Counted from the stretch's first letter, positions 18,683 through 29,287 are shown. The stretch is 64,000 nucleotides of DNA from CAVZLD01 sp963776055 (GCA_963776055.1 CAVZLD010000002.1:186001-250000); one strand, 5' to 3'. Notes: generated by a model from the sequence alone, not told the origin. A program made the numbers and translations.

Positions 18683-19501
18683 ATGTCGAGACGACGGTTT
18701 TGCCTAAGCACATGCTGCGTGTGGATCGGGATCAGTGGCTGCCTCGCCGCCGAGGAGGCCGATCCGGCCGCGACACGCACCGATTCGTCCGTCGCTGCGA
18801 CCGATGCGAAGGACGGATCGGCGCCCGTGGCCGGTCCCGCCGCAGCGACCGATTGGATTCGACTTAGCCCCACGGATGAAGTCTGGATCGACAAGCAGAA
18901 CAAACGGGTCATTGTCGGTGGCAAAATCTGTCTGCGACGTGGACTATTGGAGATGTTCGCCTGTCCGCAAGGCACGAAAGAGCACGAGTCGGTCGTCTCG
19001 GTCCACGCCAAAGCCTTCTTGGTACACACCGCCTTACTGGCCGTGGGCGCGGAACCCGGCAAGCCGGTGCAGTACGATCCCAAGTATGTGCCGGTTTCCG
19101 GCCCGCGAGTGCAAGTCGAAGTTACGTGGAAGGACGAGCAAGGCCAAGTCGTCCACCGTGCCGCGAAGAGGATGATTCTGCATGTGAAAACGCGCAAGGA
19201 GATGAGCCACGATTGGGTCTTCGCCGGAAGCGGCTTCTGGGTCGACGAGCCCAGCGGCGAACGGTATTACCTCGCGGAAAATGGCGAACTCATCTGCGTC
19301 TCCAATTTCTCGTCGGCGCTGCTGGACCTCCCCATCGAAAGCCCGCGAGATAACGCGCAATTGCTGTTTGAAGCCAACACGGACCAGATCCCCCCGCTGG
19401 GCACACCCGTTCGGCTGGTGCTCACACCCGAGATCCCACCGAAAAAGCGGGCAACGCCGAGCCCATCGGCAGAAAGCGGGGCAGCCAAAGAAGACCGGTG
19501 A
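18683..19501 (+). CDS. Exported YdjY-domain protein
   Basis: ATG 18683 is preceded by AGGAGG with about 7 bases spacing. A signal peptide (FCLSTCCVWIGISGCLA) is followed by an Ala/Asp/Pro linker and a YdjY-like domain: VWIDKQNKRVIVGGKICLRRGLLEMFACPQGTKEHES, described by its key parts WIDKQNKRV, LEMFACPQGTKEHESVV and KAFLVHTALLAVGAEPGKPV. YdjY-type domains occur in exported proteins near electron-transfer genes but no activity is established. C-terminus is Lys/Ala/Ser-rich. The protein is 272 residues. Convergent with chdC, whose 3' end lies 90 bases away. Confidence 0.75.
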   Translation: MSRRRFCLSTCCVWIGISGCLAAEEADPAATRTDSSVAATDAKDGSAPVAGPAAATDWIRLSPTDEVWIDKQNKRVIVGGKICLRRGLLEMFACPQGTKEHESVVSVHAKAFLVHTALLAVGAEPGKPVQYDPKYVPVSGPRVQVEVTWKDEQGQVVHRAAKRMILHVKTRKEMSHDWVFAGSGFWVDEPSGERYYLAENGELICVSNFSSALLDLPIESPRDNAQLLFEANTDQIPPLGTPVRLVLTPEIPPKKRATPSPSAESGAAKEDR

Positions 19502-19590
19502 CGGTCAGCAGGTCGCATCCGATCGTCCCACTTCGTGGCGGTGTTTCTTCCGAGCAGCATGCACGAGACGCGACAGGGAAGTGCTGCGTG

Positions 19591-20454
19591 CTATGCGTTG
19601 GAAGGGCAATCACGGCGGAGACAATGCTCCAGCATGCGGGCCGGGGTCACAACGTAACTCACATAGAAGGGTCCGAACTCCGCATACCGCGCACTGGCCT
19701 CGTCGAACCGCATCTGGTAAACGATCTGCGTCAGGAAGTGGGGGTTCACCGCCCATAACGTGACACCCCACTCCCAATCGTCCAGACCGACGGCGACGGT
19801 GATCAGCTGGCTGACGCGACCGGCAAACGCCATCCCGCTGGCGCATGTTCGTTCATCATCCGGTTCCGGTCGTCGAACGGCAGCGAGAACCAATTCTCCC
19901 CCACCTTGCGTTTCTTATTCATCGGATAAAAACAGGTCACCGGCCACGTGGGGAAATCGGGTGTCAACCGCTGGCGCCGCATCATCGGCTCGCGCCGGCG
20001 GTACGCTTCTAACTTCGCTTGGAACGCATCGCTGCCCTCCGCATCTCCCTCATCGACCAATCGTCGAGCATACTGTTCTTCGGACGGGACATACTCCGAG
20101 ATTTCGGTGAGCGAGACAAAGGAATAGGTGGGCACGAGAGCGGGGCCCAGGAGACCGGAAACGAGTCGCTGGTGGACGGAATCGATCCGCAACGGATCCG
20201 AATCCATCAGCATCAAACCGAAGTCCGCCTTATGCCCACTGACAATCGACGTCTGCAGTCGTTGCGTTGCGTCCGGCCCGTCCGGATCGAGTTGACTCTC
20301 GAGCTGCGCGGATCCGGCCCGCAGTTCGTCCTCGGTGAAACTGCGCCAGGCGATCCCGGTCCCAACGATAGTACAGGTGACTGCAGTGCCAACCCTCGCC
20401 GGCTGTCAGTGACGGTTCGACTCGGTACGAGGGCGAAGGATAGCTAGAGCTCAT
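19591..20454 (-). CDS. chdC: Coproheme decarboxylase (chlorite dismutase family), frame broken twice
   Basis: Converts coproheme III to heme b with peroxide in the coproporphyrin-dependent heme pathway. Three segments in different frames join to one 288-residue protein: N-terminus (EGWHCSHLYYRWDRDRL), middle (FTEDELRAGSAQLESQL; HKADFGLMLMD; VPTYSFVSLTEISEY; CFYPMNKKR) and C-terminus (MAFAGRVSQLI; VGLDDWEWGVTLWA; RFDEASARYAEFGPFYVSY). Breaks are at about 20338 (TTT run) and 19847, and their effects cancel in length. The Tyr in FYPMNKKR matches the catalytic Tyr of Firmicute/actinobacterial ChdC. ATG 20454 follows GGAAGG at about 12 bases; a TTG at 20466 is possible. hemH of matching type is at 135-1160. 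Confidence 0.9.
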
Positions 20455-20550
20455 GTCGGTTTTCAACCTTCCAATCGAATGAGACGCAACCGATCGGTCG
20501 ACGACGGGCGAATGCAGTGACGGGGCAGCAGACTTCCGGGGCCGAACAAG

Positions 20551-20955
20551 TTAATCGCTCAGCAGACGATCCACACTTTCGAGGAGGCGATCCATCGCAA
20601 ACGGTTTCCGGATGTAATCGTCGACTCCTAACATCTCCGCATAGGCCTTGTGACGACTACCCTCGTTGGCGGTGATCATAATCACGCGCATCGGTACCGG
20701 TCGACTTCGCCGCAGTTTCTCCAGCACCAAGAACCCGCTGCGCTTGGGCATCATCATGTCCAGGATCACCAAGTCCGGGTCTTCGCGCTCGGCGGTCGCC
20801 AGGCCCTGATTGCCGTCCCGCGCAACCAGAATCTCGTAACCGCGTGCCGTCAGCGCGTACCGCAACGATTCAATGATCTCTGCATCGTCGTCCACGAGCA
20901 GAATTCGTTTCTTCCCGGCGGCCGACCCTTCGCTTGTTTGATCTTCCATCGCCAT
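20551..20955 (-). CDS. Single-domain response regulator
   Basis: A 134-residue receiver-only protein. Acidic pocket in ILLVDDDAEII, phospho-acceptor Asp in DLVILDMMMPKRSG, switch Thr/Ser region VIMITANEG and Lys in IRKPF, so all catalytic residues of a CheY-like receiver are present. No output domain follows. ATG 20955 is preceded by GGAAGGAAC; the frame is open upstream but has no family resemblance there. No histidine kinase is nearby, so partner unknown. Confidence 0.9.
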   Translation of the reverse strand: MAMEDQTSEGSAAGKKRILLVDDDAEIIESLRYALTARGYEILVARDGNQGLATAEREDPDLVILDMMMPKRSGFLVLEKLRRSRPVPMRVIMITANEGSRHKAYAEMLGVDDYIRKPFAMDRLLESVDRLLSD

Positions 20956-21175
20956 GTGCCTTGTTCCTTCCTCTCCAGACGGTCTCGACGGCCAGCGGAA
21001 TCGGGATGGGGTCCCCGCGCCGCACATTCCAGGACCGCGTGTCCAGTTTCCATCGAATCTCGACACAGAACAAGGGGCCGTGATCTCTCTCGCGAAGCGA
21101 ATCAGCGCCGGGAGCGACGGTCCGCAACCGGCTGCATCCCACCAGATGCGGACGGCCCCCGGGACCGACGAGCTC

Positions 21176-21883
21176 TCAGGCGGCGCGACGATTTCCGTGG
21201 ACAGCCGAAACCTCCGCTCCCAGCGACTCAGGTCCCTCCCAACGTCGCAGGAACGAGTCGACTCGCGATGACCGCCAAAAGAAGTAGGTCGAACAACACG
21301 CCAGAGCAGCGCCCCAGCAAACGTCGCTCGCGTAGTGCGCTCCACCATCGACGCGGTTCATCGCACACAGGAAAGCTAGGCAGAAGAACCAACCGCGAGC
21401 GGCAGGATAAAACCGCGACAGCGTCAGCGCCCCGGCGACGGCAACGGCGGTGTGAGCCGAGGGACAGGAATGCTGACTGCTGTTCAGTAAATGCGTCAGA
21501 TCCTCTCGGCTCGCGGTGAAAATCGTGCCGGCGAACGTGGACTGCCCCAGGTCTTCGAAGTAGCGGGGACGCGTCCGCCAGACCATCAGCTTCAAAACGT
21601 CAGCAAGTAACCCCGCGGAGAGGCCGTGGAGTACCAACCGCGGTGCGTGCTGCACCCACCGGCGATCGAGAAAAAAGATCGTGATCGCCATCGCCAGCAG
21701 GCCGTAGGCATGCCCGAAAGCCTCCGCTCGACGAAAGATCGACCGCAATTCCCCGGGCAATAGACCGTCCATTAACAACCGCGACAGCGCGACGTCCCAC
21801 GGCAGGAAGGCCATCCCCGTCAGCAGCAGCACCAGCACTGCCAGCATCGTTTGCCGTCGTTCTGATTGGGTCCGCTCGATCAC
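21176..21883 (-). CDS. PAP2-family membrane phosphatase
   Basis: A multi-span membrane phosphatase acting on lipid phosphates, such as undecaprenyl-PP or phosphatidic acid. It has the three PAP2 motifs: KLMVWRTRP (KxxxxxxRP), SCPSAHT (PSGH variant with Ala) and NRVDGGAHYASD (SRxxxxxHxxxD with Asn for Ser). About five to six hydrophobic helices. I chose the GTG at 21883, which has AGGAGG six bases upstream; the first ATG (21847) has none. Divergent from the glycosyltransferase at 22033, which uses lipid-linked sugars, so a role in undecaprenyl recycling is possible. Confidence 0.85.
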   Translation of the reverse strand: MIERTQSERRQTMLAVLVLLLTGMAFLPWDVALSRLLMDGLLPGELRSIFRRAEAFGHAYGLLAMAITIFFLDRRWVQHAPRLVLHGLSAGLLADVLKLMVWRTRPRYFEDLGQSTFAGTIFTASREDLTHLLNSSQHSCPSAHTAVAVAGALTLSRFYPAARGWFFCLAFLCAMNRVDGGAHYASDVCWGAALACCSTYFFWRSSRVDSFLRRWEGPESLGAEVSAVHGNRRAA

Positions 21884-22032
21884 CAAAATCCTCCTGCATC
21901 TACCGGAAGGGCAGCAAAGGGTACTGATCCGGCCTGGCTGCGCCAAGATGTGCCCGAGTGATATTGCTGCAGAGCGGAGCGGCACCTAAACTCCCGACGC
22001 TCCACCCGCACGGAAGGAAAAGGTCAGCGATC

Positions 22033-23822
22033 ATGTCCCGGAAGCGTTCCCTAGCGGTCATCCTGACCGTTTCCGCCGCCACCTTTTTCACGCAACTCGG
22101 TGGCGCACGCCTCTGGGATCGCGATGAGCCGCGGAATGCCGGCTGCGCCGCCGAAATGCTGCAACGGCAGGACTGGATCGTTCCGACCTTCAATGGCGAG
22201 CTACGGACACACAAACCGGTGCTGCTGTATTGGTGCATCATGTCCGCTTATCAGCTGTTCGGCGTTCATGAGTTTTCGGCGCGATTCTGTTCCGCCTTGC
22301 TCGGCATCGGAACCGTTCTGGCGACCTGGACCCTCGGGACGCGGCTGTTTTCTCCGCGGGCCGGTTTCTGGGCCGCGATCGTGCTCGCCACCACCCTCAT
22401 GTTCAACGTGGCGGCCCATGCCGCCACACCGGATTCCCTGCTGATTTTCTGCGGAACGATGGCACTCGTGACCTACGTTCATGCCGTCGACCCGCGACAG
22501 TGGGCTGGCTCGCCGAACTGCGACGCGGTGGCGAGAACCGGCTTTTTGCCACTCCCCCTGGGAACAGCCGCCGCGATGTATGCCTTCATGGGACTGGGAA
22601 TTCTCGCCAAGGGCCCTGTCGGTCTCGTGCTACCCACCGCCGTGCTGGGGATGTTCCTGCTGATCGAGACGCGGACACCCCACCAAGCACCATCCGATGC
22701 GTTGCCGGGGTTGGTGCCGACGCTTCATCGCGCCCTGCAGATCGTTGCTCCTGGTCACTTCCTGCGCACCTGTTGGCGGATGCGACCGATCACGGCGCTG
22801 GTCGTCGCCGGCGCGATCGCCGGCCCGTGGTACTACCTGGTGGGAATCCACACGAATGGAGAATGGCTGTCCGGTTTCTTCTGGGAGCACAACATCAGCC
22901 GAGCCTTGGACCCAATGGAAGGCCACAGCGGTTCCCTGTTCTATTACCCGGTCGCGCTACTGATCGGCACCTTCCCTTGGTCGGTGCTGACCATTCCCGT
23001 CGTGCTGGCTACGCGAGAATCCTGTAAGTCCCGCCGGTCCGTACCGGCCTTCACCTTTCTTCTCTGCTGGATCGGTGTGTATCTCGCCATCTTCTCCGTC
23101 GCGCAAACAAAATTGCCCAGCTACATCACTCCCACCTATCCGGCCATTGCCGTCCTGGTGGGATGCTTCCTGGCCCATTGGCAGGAAACCGCCCCCGCGT
23201 ACGCCGAGTCGCTGAAATCCTGGCGGGGGTGGCCGGCCCTTTCCGCTCTCACGTTGGCCGCGATCGGCTGGCGCTTCTGGTTGGCCTGCCGGTGGCAGCG
23301 CACCACTTCCTGCCCGGCGATGAGCTGCTCGGAATGATCGGCCTCCCTCCCCTCTTGGGAGGCGTCAGTACGTACCTCCTGCTCCGTCGAGAACGAACGG
23401 ATGCGGCCGTCGGAACCCTGGTCGTCAGCGCCACCGTCTTCGCTGTGGGGCTGTTCGGCCTCGTCGCGCCTCGCGTCAGTGAACACCAACAGATCGAGCG
23501 ACTGCTGCAGGCGGCCCACCGCGGTGAACGGCCGTCTCCGCTGGCAGCATATGGGAGCCAGGAGCCAAGCTGGGTATTCTACGCAAGAAGAGAGATTCCG
23601 CTGTTTTGCGCCGAGCAGCCCGACCGCGCGGCGGAATTCCTGCGGAACGATCCCGAGCGGTGCCTGATCACCACGCGTCATCATTTCCAACGCCTGGAAT
23701 CCCAATTGCCACCCAATGTGGCGATCCTTGCCGAAATCCCCTATTTCCTCCGAGATGACGCCGTTCTTCTGCTAGGCCAGACCACCTACGTATCCCAAGC
23801 TAAGCAAAACAAGCCCCTCTAG
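22033..23822 (+). CDS. ArnT-like glycosyltransferase (GT39/PMT family), frame broken
   Basis: Integral membrane transferase using lipid-linked sugar donors. N-terminal loop LWDRDEPRNAGCAAEML carries the conserved Asp-Glu pair of the family. About ten membrane helices follow, with LLYWCIMSAYQLFG, ILAKGPVGLVLP and QTKLPSYITPTYPAIAVL, all typical of ArnT-like proteins. The frame stops at 23337, but a second frame continues from about 23265-23275 with LALLVGLPVAAHHFLPGDE and a soluble C-terminal domain, ending at 23822. The joined protein is about 596 residues, normal for the family. GGAAGG upstream of ATG 22033. Acceptor (lipid A or protein) unknown. Confidence 0.85.
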
Positions 23823-23919
23823 ATAGTGGTTTATTCCGCGAGATTTGCTTACGCCTTAGCGTGGCAATCGCCCCCAAAGAATCTGATTGGGGAAATTCGC
23901 GAAAGAATGCGGGATTCGC

Positions 23920-23947
23920 TTGAAACGGGAGGGGCGCTGGTTATACT
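23920..23947 (+). promoter_or_regulatory. Sigma70-like promoter for the PEP-CTERM gene
   Basis: TTGAAA (23920-23925) and TATACT (23942-23947) with a 16-base spacer. Transcription would start near 23954, leaving a leader of about 70 bases before the GTG at 24027. The gene is followed by a good terminator, which fits an independent transcript. Confidence 0.5.
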
Positions 23948-24026
23948 CAAACGTACGCAGCTGAGAAAGCTGTTTCGTCGTGAGACATTTCAAAGCACAC
24001 AATAGGTGTCGATAAGGAGTATTTCA

Positions 24027-24434
24027 GTGGTCCGCAAAAAGCTAGTGATCATCGGCGCGTTGGTCGCCGTTTTCCTCCTGGGCGGCTTCCAGGTCGAATC
24101 ACACGCCGGAACCGTTTACAAGGGCAACCAAGTCTCGAGCGCGAGAATGGCGCGAATTTCGCGGATTCGTCAGCGACGAATTCAGCGCCGCCGAGCTCGT
24201 CGAATCGCGTTGGTTCTGGCCAGGCGTGCCCAGCAGGAGCAAGGTCCTTTCACAGAATTGTCCGACGTGAGCAGCTCGACTGACGTGACGGAAACGGTCA
24301 CGCCGGGCAGCGGCGGTACGGGCAGCGTTGGCACCGGTGGCGGCGAAGTTCCCGAGCCGGCCATGTGGATGGGTCTCGCCGGTTGTGCGGCCGTGATGGT
24401 GGGAGCGAATCGCTATCGGCGCAGGCGTACCTGA
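24027..24434 (+). CDS. Small PEP-CTERM sorting-signal protein
   Basis: A 135-residue exported protein. GTG 24027 has AAGGAG about 8 bases upstream. N-terminal signal (KKLVIIGALVAVFLLGGF), then an Arg-rich basic segment (about residues 38-70), a Ser/Thr/Gly-rich linker and the tripartite PEP-CTERM anchor: VPEPAMWMGLAGCAAVMVG followed by NRYRRRR. PEP-CTERM proteins are cut and anchored or released by exosortase; an exosortase gene lies 3 kb downstream. Own promoter and terminator. Function of the basic domain unknown. Confidence 0.82.
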   Translation: MVRKKLVIIGALVAVFLLGGFQVESHAGTVYKGNQVSSARMARISRIRQRRIQRRRARRIALVLARRAQQEQGPFTELSDVSSSTDVTETVTPGSGGTGSVGTGGGEVPEPAMWMGLAGCAAVMVGANRYRRRRT

Positions 24435-24484
24435 TCGACTGCCCGATCCCGCAGGATCGGCGCGAGCATCCGTTAACAAACTCT

Positions 24485-24513
24485 AAAGCCCCTGTTTCGG
24501 CAGGGGCTTTTTT
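24485..24513 (+). terminator. Rho-independent terminator
   Basis: AAAGCCCCTG (24485-24494), loop TTTCGG, CAGGGGCTTT (24501-24510), followed by TTT. A perfect 10-bp stem with T-tract, 50 bases after the PEP-CTERM stop. Confidence 0.88.
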
Positions 24514-24637
24514 GGTTTACTGGCGCGGGGCATAGTACGCTTGCAGGGAAACGTACGATTAAGTCGCGGGACGCATCACGAATCACGAGTGTCTCGATTC
24601 CTTCTCTTCGATTTCAGCGGAGTGGTGGTTGGCAGTG

Positions 24638-27576
24638 ATGGAGCGACCAGGCAAGCTCTTTTGGGGTGGATTGGCGGCCATTGGCTTCGGCGCTGCTCTG
24701 CTGACCATCATCATCTGGGGATTGCCCTCGCCGACCGGCAATGACAAGCAGTTAGCGCAGGATCTATCGGTCCAGGGTCAGGCTGCTCTGGATGCCGGCC
24801 GCGACCTGGAGGCGTGGGAGCTTTTGCGCGGGCGGCGAAGCTCGATGGGGAACAACCGCATTATGCCCGCAGCGGAGCACTGGCGGCCGATCGAATCGGC
24901 AATTTCGATTCCGCCGCCCGTCTGGCCCAACAGGCCTGGGATGGTGGGCTACGCGAATTGGATCTGCTGCAAGTGCTCGCCAAAGCGTCCCGGTCGCAGA
25001 CTTCCGTTCCCATCTCTCCCGGCGAATTGTTAAAGATGCTCGACCAGCTTCCCGCGGAAGAAGCGTCGGCGCCTCTCGCAATGCGATTTCGGGCGGATCA
25101 GTTGACGCGGGATGGACAGCCGCTGAAGGCGATTGCGATCTGGACGCAGCTTCTTTCGGAACAATCGGATCCGGCCCTGGTGGAGCGAATGGCGTTGGCG
25201 TATGTCCAGGCCGGTCGTTTGCACATGCCCGCCAGTTTCTGGAGGACCCGGCGCAGCGGCAACAGCGCACTTCGGCCGCTTTTAGTCTGCTGGTGAATCT
25301 GCAGGCCGGCGTCCAGGAATGGCAGTTGGCCGAAGACACGTGCGAGCAAGCCCAGGACGCTGGCCAGTACGGCCCTTCGGTTCAACTGGATCACGGCGCG
25401 CTGCTTGCGGTAACCGGCCGTGATCAACAGGCGACCGAGGTACTCAAAACGGTGGCGGATCTCGCGACGCCAGGGTCAAGCATTGCGCCGCTGCATGCTC
25501 GAGTATTGCTATCGTACTTGGCGTTGTGCGCCGGAGACCGACCGGGAATCTCCGAACTGCTTCGCCAGGCAAAGCAATCCGGCGACAAGATTCGCAACGA
25601 GGCCGAGCAGCAGTTTCACGAGGCGATGTTGTTGCTGCTGGCATCGGACGAGCCGGACCTGCGAAATGCTCTGCGGTACGTCGATCGCGCCTTGCGCGGC
25701 TTTCCCGGCCAACCGGTGATCGAGTGGGTCTCGGCTTCTCTCAACTGCGCAGCTGGCGAGGTTCGCTCTCGCAAGTGATCATTTTGCCGCGATCGACGGA
25801 CTGCTGGGCCACGCACCTTCGGTCATGGTATCGCATGCGGAGACGCTTCACCGAATTCGTCGAGATGCGGAGGCATTCTGGATCCTGGATGAGATTCACC
25901 GCCATGGGACGGCATCGAGAAGTTCGTTGCAGCTTCTGGCGAATCTCTCGCGCCGTGTGGACAAGGATCCGCAACAGCAGTGGGCCCGAGCGGAACTCGC
26001 GCCGAACGACGAGGAGCCGATTGAGTTTTCCTTCGACTTGCGATCTTCCTCCGCCACGGCGGCCGATTTGGCGTTTGCACAACCTGCCACCCCCTACCCC
26101 AACGATGAAGTCCTGCAGGTCGCTCGCATCCAACAGCGAATGAAGACCGAACAATTGGAGGCCGCTTTGGATCTGATCCAATTCGGCTCGTTGCCAACGG
26201 AACGTCTGCAATCGGAAAGGGCCTGGATCCTCTGGCAGTTGGGTCGCGAGGAAGAGTCGATTGCCGCGTACCAACGGGCGGTCGAAGTGCCGCAAGAGGC
26301 CGCCGTCCACGCATCGTTTGGAGATCTGTTGCTGGAACGAAACCGCGAGGTCGAAGCAGAGCAGCAGTATCAACAAGCGTTGAAGATCGATCCGAGACAG
26401 ATCGAAGCGCTGGTCGGGATGGGCACGCTGGCCCAGCGAAAGGGGGACTTTCTCGGGAGCCGCGAATACGCGTTGGCGGCGTTGGAGCGTAACGATCGGC
26501 AGTTGACGGCCCTGCTGTTGCTGGCGGCAGCGGACCTGCAGCTCAGTCGTCTGCACGAGGGTCTCGAGACGTGCGAACGTGCGCTGGCGGTCGATCCCAC
26601 TTCGGTCGCTGCCGTGACAATGAAGAGCCTGATACACCAAGAGCTGGGCGAGTATGGCCAGGCCGAGGAGTTACTGCGGCCGCTGTTGGATCCGCAACAA
26701 CCGGACCCCGATTTGATTGGCCCCATCGTATTAATCAAGCAGAGCCAGGGACTGTGGCAGGAAGCCTTGGATTGGATTGACCGCGGCCTGGCCACGACAC
26801 CCAACGATGTCGATCTGCTCATGCAGCGAGTGGAGGCACTGGTTCAGCTGAATCGAGCGGACGAAGCCGCGGCGACATTGGAGGGGATTCAGAGCGAACT
26901 GCCGGAAGCGATGTACGTGGGTCTCCGAGCGGAATTGGCCAACACGCAGTCCGAACCGGAACAGGCGGAACGAATTCTGCGCGAGCACCTGTCGATGCCC
27001 GGGATCGCTCTGCAGTTGTGGGAGTTTCTGATTCGAGAGGAACGTCTTGAGGAGGCCGAACAACTGTTGACCGAATACGCTTGGACGATGGAAGATCTTT
27101 CCCGTTGTGGTCAAGTGGCAGCGGTCTATTCGGCGTATGACTTGGCCGTGGCCAGCTTCCACGCCGCGTTGCAGAAGGACCCCGACAACCCGACGCTGCT
27201 GAATGAATGGGCCTGGAATTCCATGCAGGCCGAAGCGGTACCCAAGGAAGAAGTCATCGATGCCGCACGTCGGGCTCACGAAGCGGCCTCCACCAATCTG
27301 GAGTTTCTGCACACCTATGCAGAATCCTTGACGCGCAGCCGGCAGTACGAGGTCTGCCGCGACCTGCTGGCCGACTCCGTGTTGACGCAAAGTGAACCGC
27401 GCCTGTCTCTCCTATTGGGCCGCAGCTTGGCCAGCTTGGGGCAGTCGGAGGAAGCACTTCTCGAGTACGAACGTTGCCAGCAACTTCTGCAGCGGAGTTC
27501 CAGCGCAGAGTGGGCCGATACCCAGGCTGAGCTGAACCGCCAGATTGCGGAACTTCAAGCCGGATCGCTCGAATGA
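24638..27576 (+). CDS. Membrane-anchored TPR protein of the exosortase locus, frame broken three times
   Basis: About 980 residues when joined. An N-terminal membrane anchor (KLFWGGLAAIGFGAALLTII) is followed by many tetratricopeptide repeats, with typical pairs such as AEQQYQQALKIDPRQIEALVG, ALVERMALAYVQAGR and WLARGL-like helices seen throughout 26200-27500. Frame changes are at about 24820, 25219 and 25740-25755; each junction continues a TPR helix, so the gene is one unit. TPR proteins (PrsT-like) are regular members of exosortase/EPS loci. Its stop overlaps the exosortase ATG (ATGA), so the two are co-translated. ATG 24638 chosen; GTG and TTG codons just upstream are alternatives. Confidence 0.8.
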
Positions 27577-29255
27577 GTTCCCCTCCCGAGAAAGTACTCC
27601 CGGCCACCGCAACACGAGTTCCGGCGTGGCTTCGCTTGCTGGCAATCGCCGGCGGATTATTGATCCTGGTCGAAGGACTCGATGCGCTTGTGGCGCTCCC
27701 GCTGCGAGAAATCTCGGCCATCATCGCCACCTTTCTGTTGAATTCCTTGTCCCTTTCGGTGGAGCGGCAAGGCACGTTACTGATCGCCGAGAACTTCACG
27801 TGGGATGTCGTGCCCGCCTGCTCGGGATCGACGAGTCTGCGAGTGCTCATCACGAGCGCAGTCATCTGGTGTGGGATCCAACCGAATCTGAATTGGCGGC
27901 GGAAGTTATTCTGCGTACTGGCGGCCATACCGCTGGCCTTGCTGGCCAATGGCATCCGAGTTGCCGTGCTGACGTACGTCGGGACCATTCTTCGACAACC
28001 GGTCGAGGGGCTACTGCACGACATCATCGGTGTCGCGGCGATGATGCTGGGCATGGGCGCGGTCGTGCTGCTCACCGCGATGGTGGCGCAAGAACCGCAG
28101 CAGGCCGGTACGCCCCGGTCTTCGCTGCACCGGACCACGCTGGCGGTCTTGCTGCTGCTCCTGTATGCCCCCGCCATGACGTGGGCATTTTCCGCGTGGC
28201 GTCACTCCCCTCTGGACACTGCCGGCCCGTGGTTTCTGTTGGCCGGCGTGGCGTGCCTGGGACTCATTCTCTGGCGGCATCCCGCGACGGTGCCACGACC
28301 ATGGTTGGGCACGGTGTTGTTCGCCGGATCGATGCTCGTGCTGCTGCTCGCCACCGTCGTCGATATTTCGATGCTCAAAGTGGGAGCCCTGTTGCTGTCT
28401 TGGTTCTCGCTGATCGTCGTGTTTCGGGGCGGCTCGGTGGCGGCGAGTTGCCTGCCGGGGTTGGCGATCTGTTACATGGGATTCCCGACGGTCACCTACC
28501 AGTTGAACACGTACGTCATCAGCCGATTGCCACTGATCACACATGCCCCCGTCGAGTTGGTCAAGCTGATCGTCGCTGCGATTCTGGCGGCGACGAGTTG
28601 GCTGCTTGTCGCGCGGGCCCGACCGATCCCAGCGGATCGCTCCGCGCAATTGGGAACGTTAACAGGGTTACTGACGGTGGCGGTCATCGCTCTGATCGCC
28701 CAGGTGCTGTATCTCAATTCGGCCACTTTGCCCGAGGCACGACTGGCCCTGGAATTGAGCCATTTTCAGGGAGATTGGACCGGCATCGACCTGCCCATTT
28801 CCGCGACGGCGGCGCGCGAGATCGGCAGGGAGCGGATTCTTTCGCGGCTTTATTCCAACGGGAATCGATCGGTGGAGTTGTTGATCTCGTCGACGGGAGG
28901 TGATCGCCGCCGCGCTCATGCGCCCGAATACTGTCTCACGGGTAGCGGATGGCAGGTACGCGATCGGGCACGCCAAACGTTGCAGCTGGGAGATACGTCC
29001 ATCGAAACGCAACTGCTGACTTTACGGCGCGAGCCGGAGGCTGATCGGTGGCTTGCCTATTGGTTTACCGATGGTCGGCAAACCTGGACCAGTTTTCTGG
29101 CGATGCTGCGCGAAGATACGTTCCGCCGGCTTCGCGGAAAAGTAACCGACTGGCACGTGATTCGTCTGATTGGACGGAGCGAAGCCGATCTGCGTGCATT
29201 CGCCGAGCAATTGGAGTTCCGTTTGCTTGCCGCCCCGCCGCCATCGGAAAACTAG
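27573..29255 (+). CDS. Exosortase fused to an EpsI-type domain
   Basis: A 560-residue membrane transpeptidase candidate for PEP-CTERM sorting. Catalytic residues: Cys83 in VPACSGSTS, Arg129 in LLANGIRVAVL and His149 in GLLHDIIGV, the exosortase Cys-Arg-His set. The first ~150 residues hold the core; more helices follow to about 370. The C-terminal ~190 residues are an EpsI-like soluble domain with HAPEYCLTGSGW. The catalytic core so near the N-terminus, followed by extra membrane helices and EpsI, resembles the exosortase U type known from planctomycetes, though I cannot score it. Coupled to the TPR gene upstream and followed by a large exported protein. Confidence 0.9.
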   Translation: MSSPPEKVLPATATRVPAWLRLLAIAGGLLILVEGLDALVALPLREISAIIATFLLNSLSLSVERQGTLLIAENFTWDVVPACSGSTSLRVLITSAVIWCGIQPNLNWRRKLFCVLAAIPLALLANGIRVAVLTYVGTILRQPVEGLLHDIIGVAAMMLGMGAVVLLTAMVAQEPQQAGTPRSSLHRTTLAVLLLLLYAPAMTWAFSAWRHSPLDTAGPWFLLAGVACLGLILWRHPATVPRPWLGTVLFAGSMLVLLLATVVDISMLKVGALLLSWFSLIVVFRGGSVAASCLPGLAICYMGFPTVTYQLNTYVISRLPLITHAPVELVKLIVAAILAATSWLLVARARPIPADRSAQLGTLTGLLTVAVIALIAQVLYLNSATLPEARLALELSHFQGDWTGIDLPISATAAREIGRERILSRLYSNGNRSVELLISSTGGDRRRAHAPEYCLTGSGWQVRDRARQTLQLGDTSIETQLLTLRREPEADRWLAYWFTDGRQTWTSFLAMLREDTFRRLRGKVTDWHVIRLIGRSEADLRAFAEQLEFRLLAAPPPSEN

Positions 29256-29287
29256 GCCAACGATGCTCTTCAGGGAGGAGGAATGCG

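Noticed and set aside
24638..27576. Four separate TPR genes
   Set aside because: Each frame change continues the helical repeat pattern with no ribosome sites at the junctions; one broken gene fits better.
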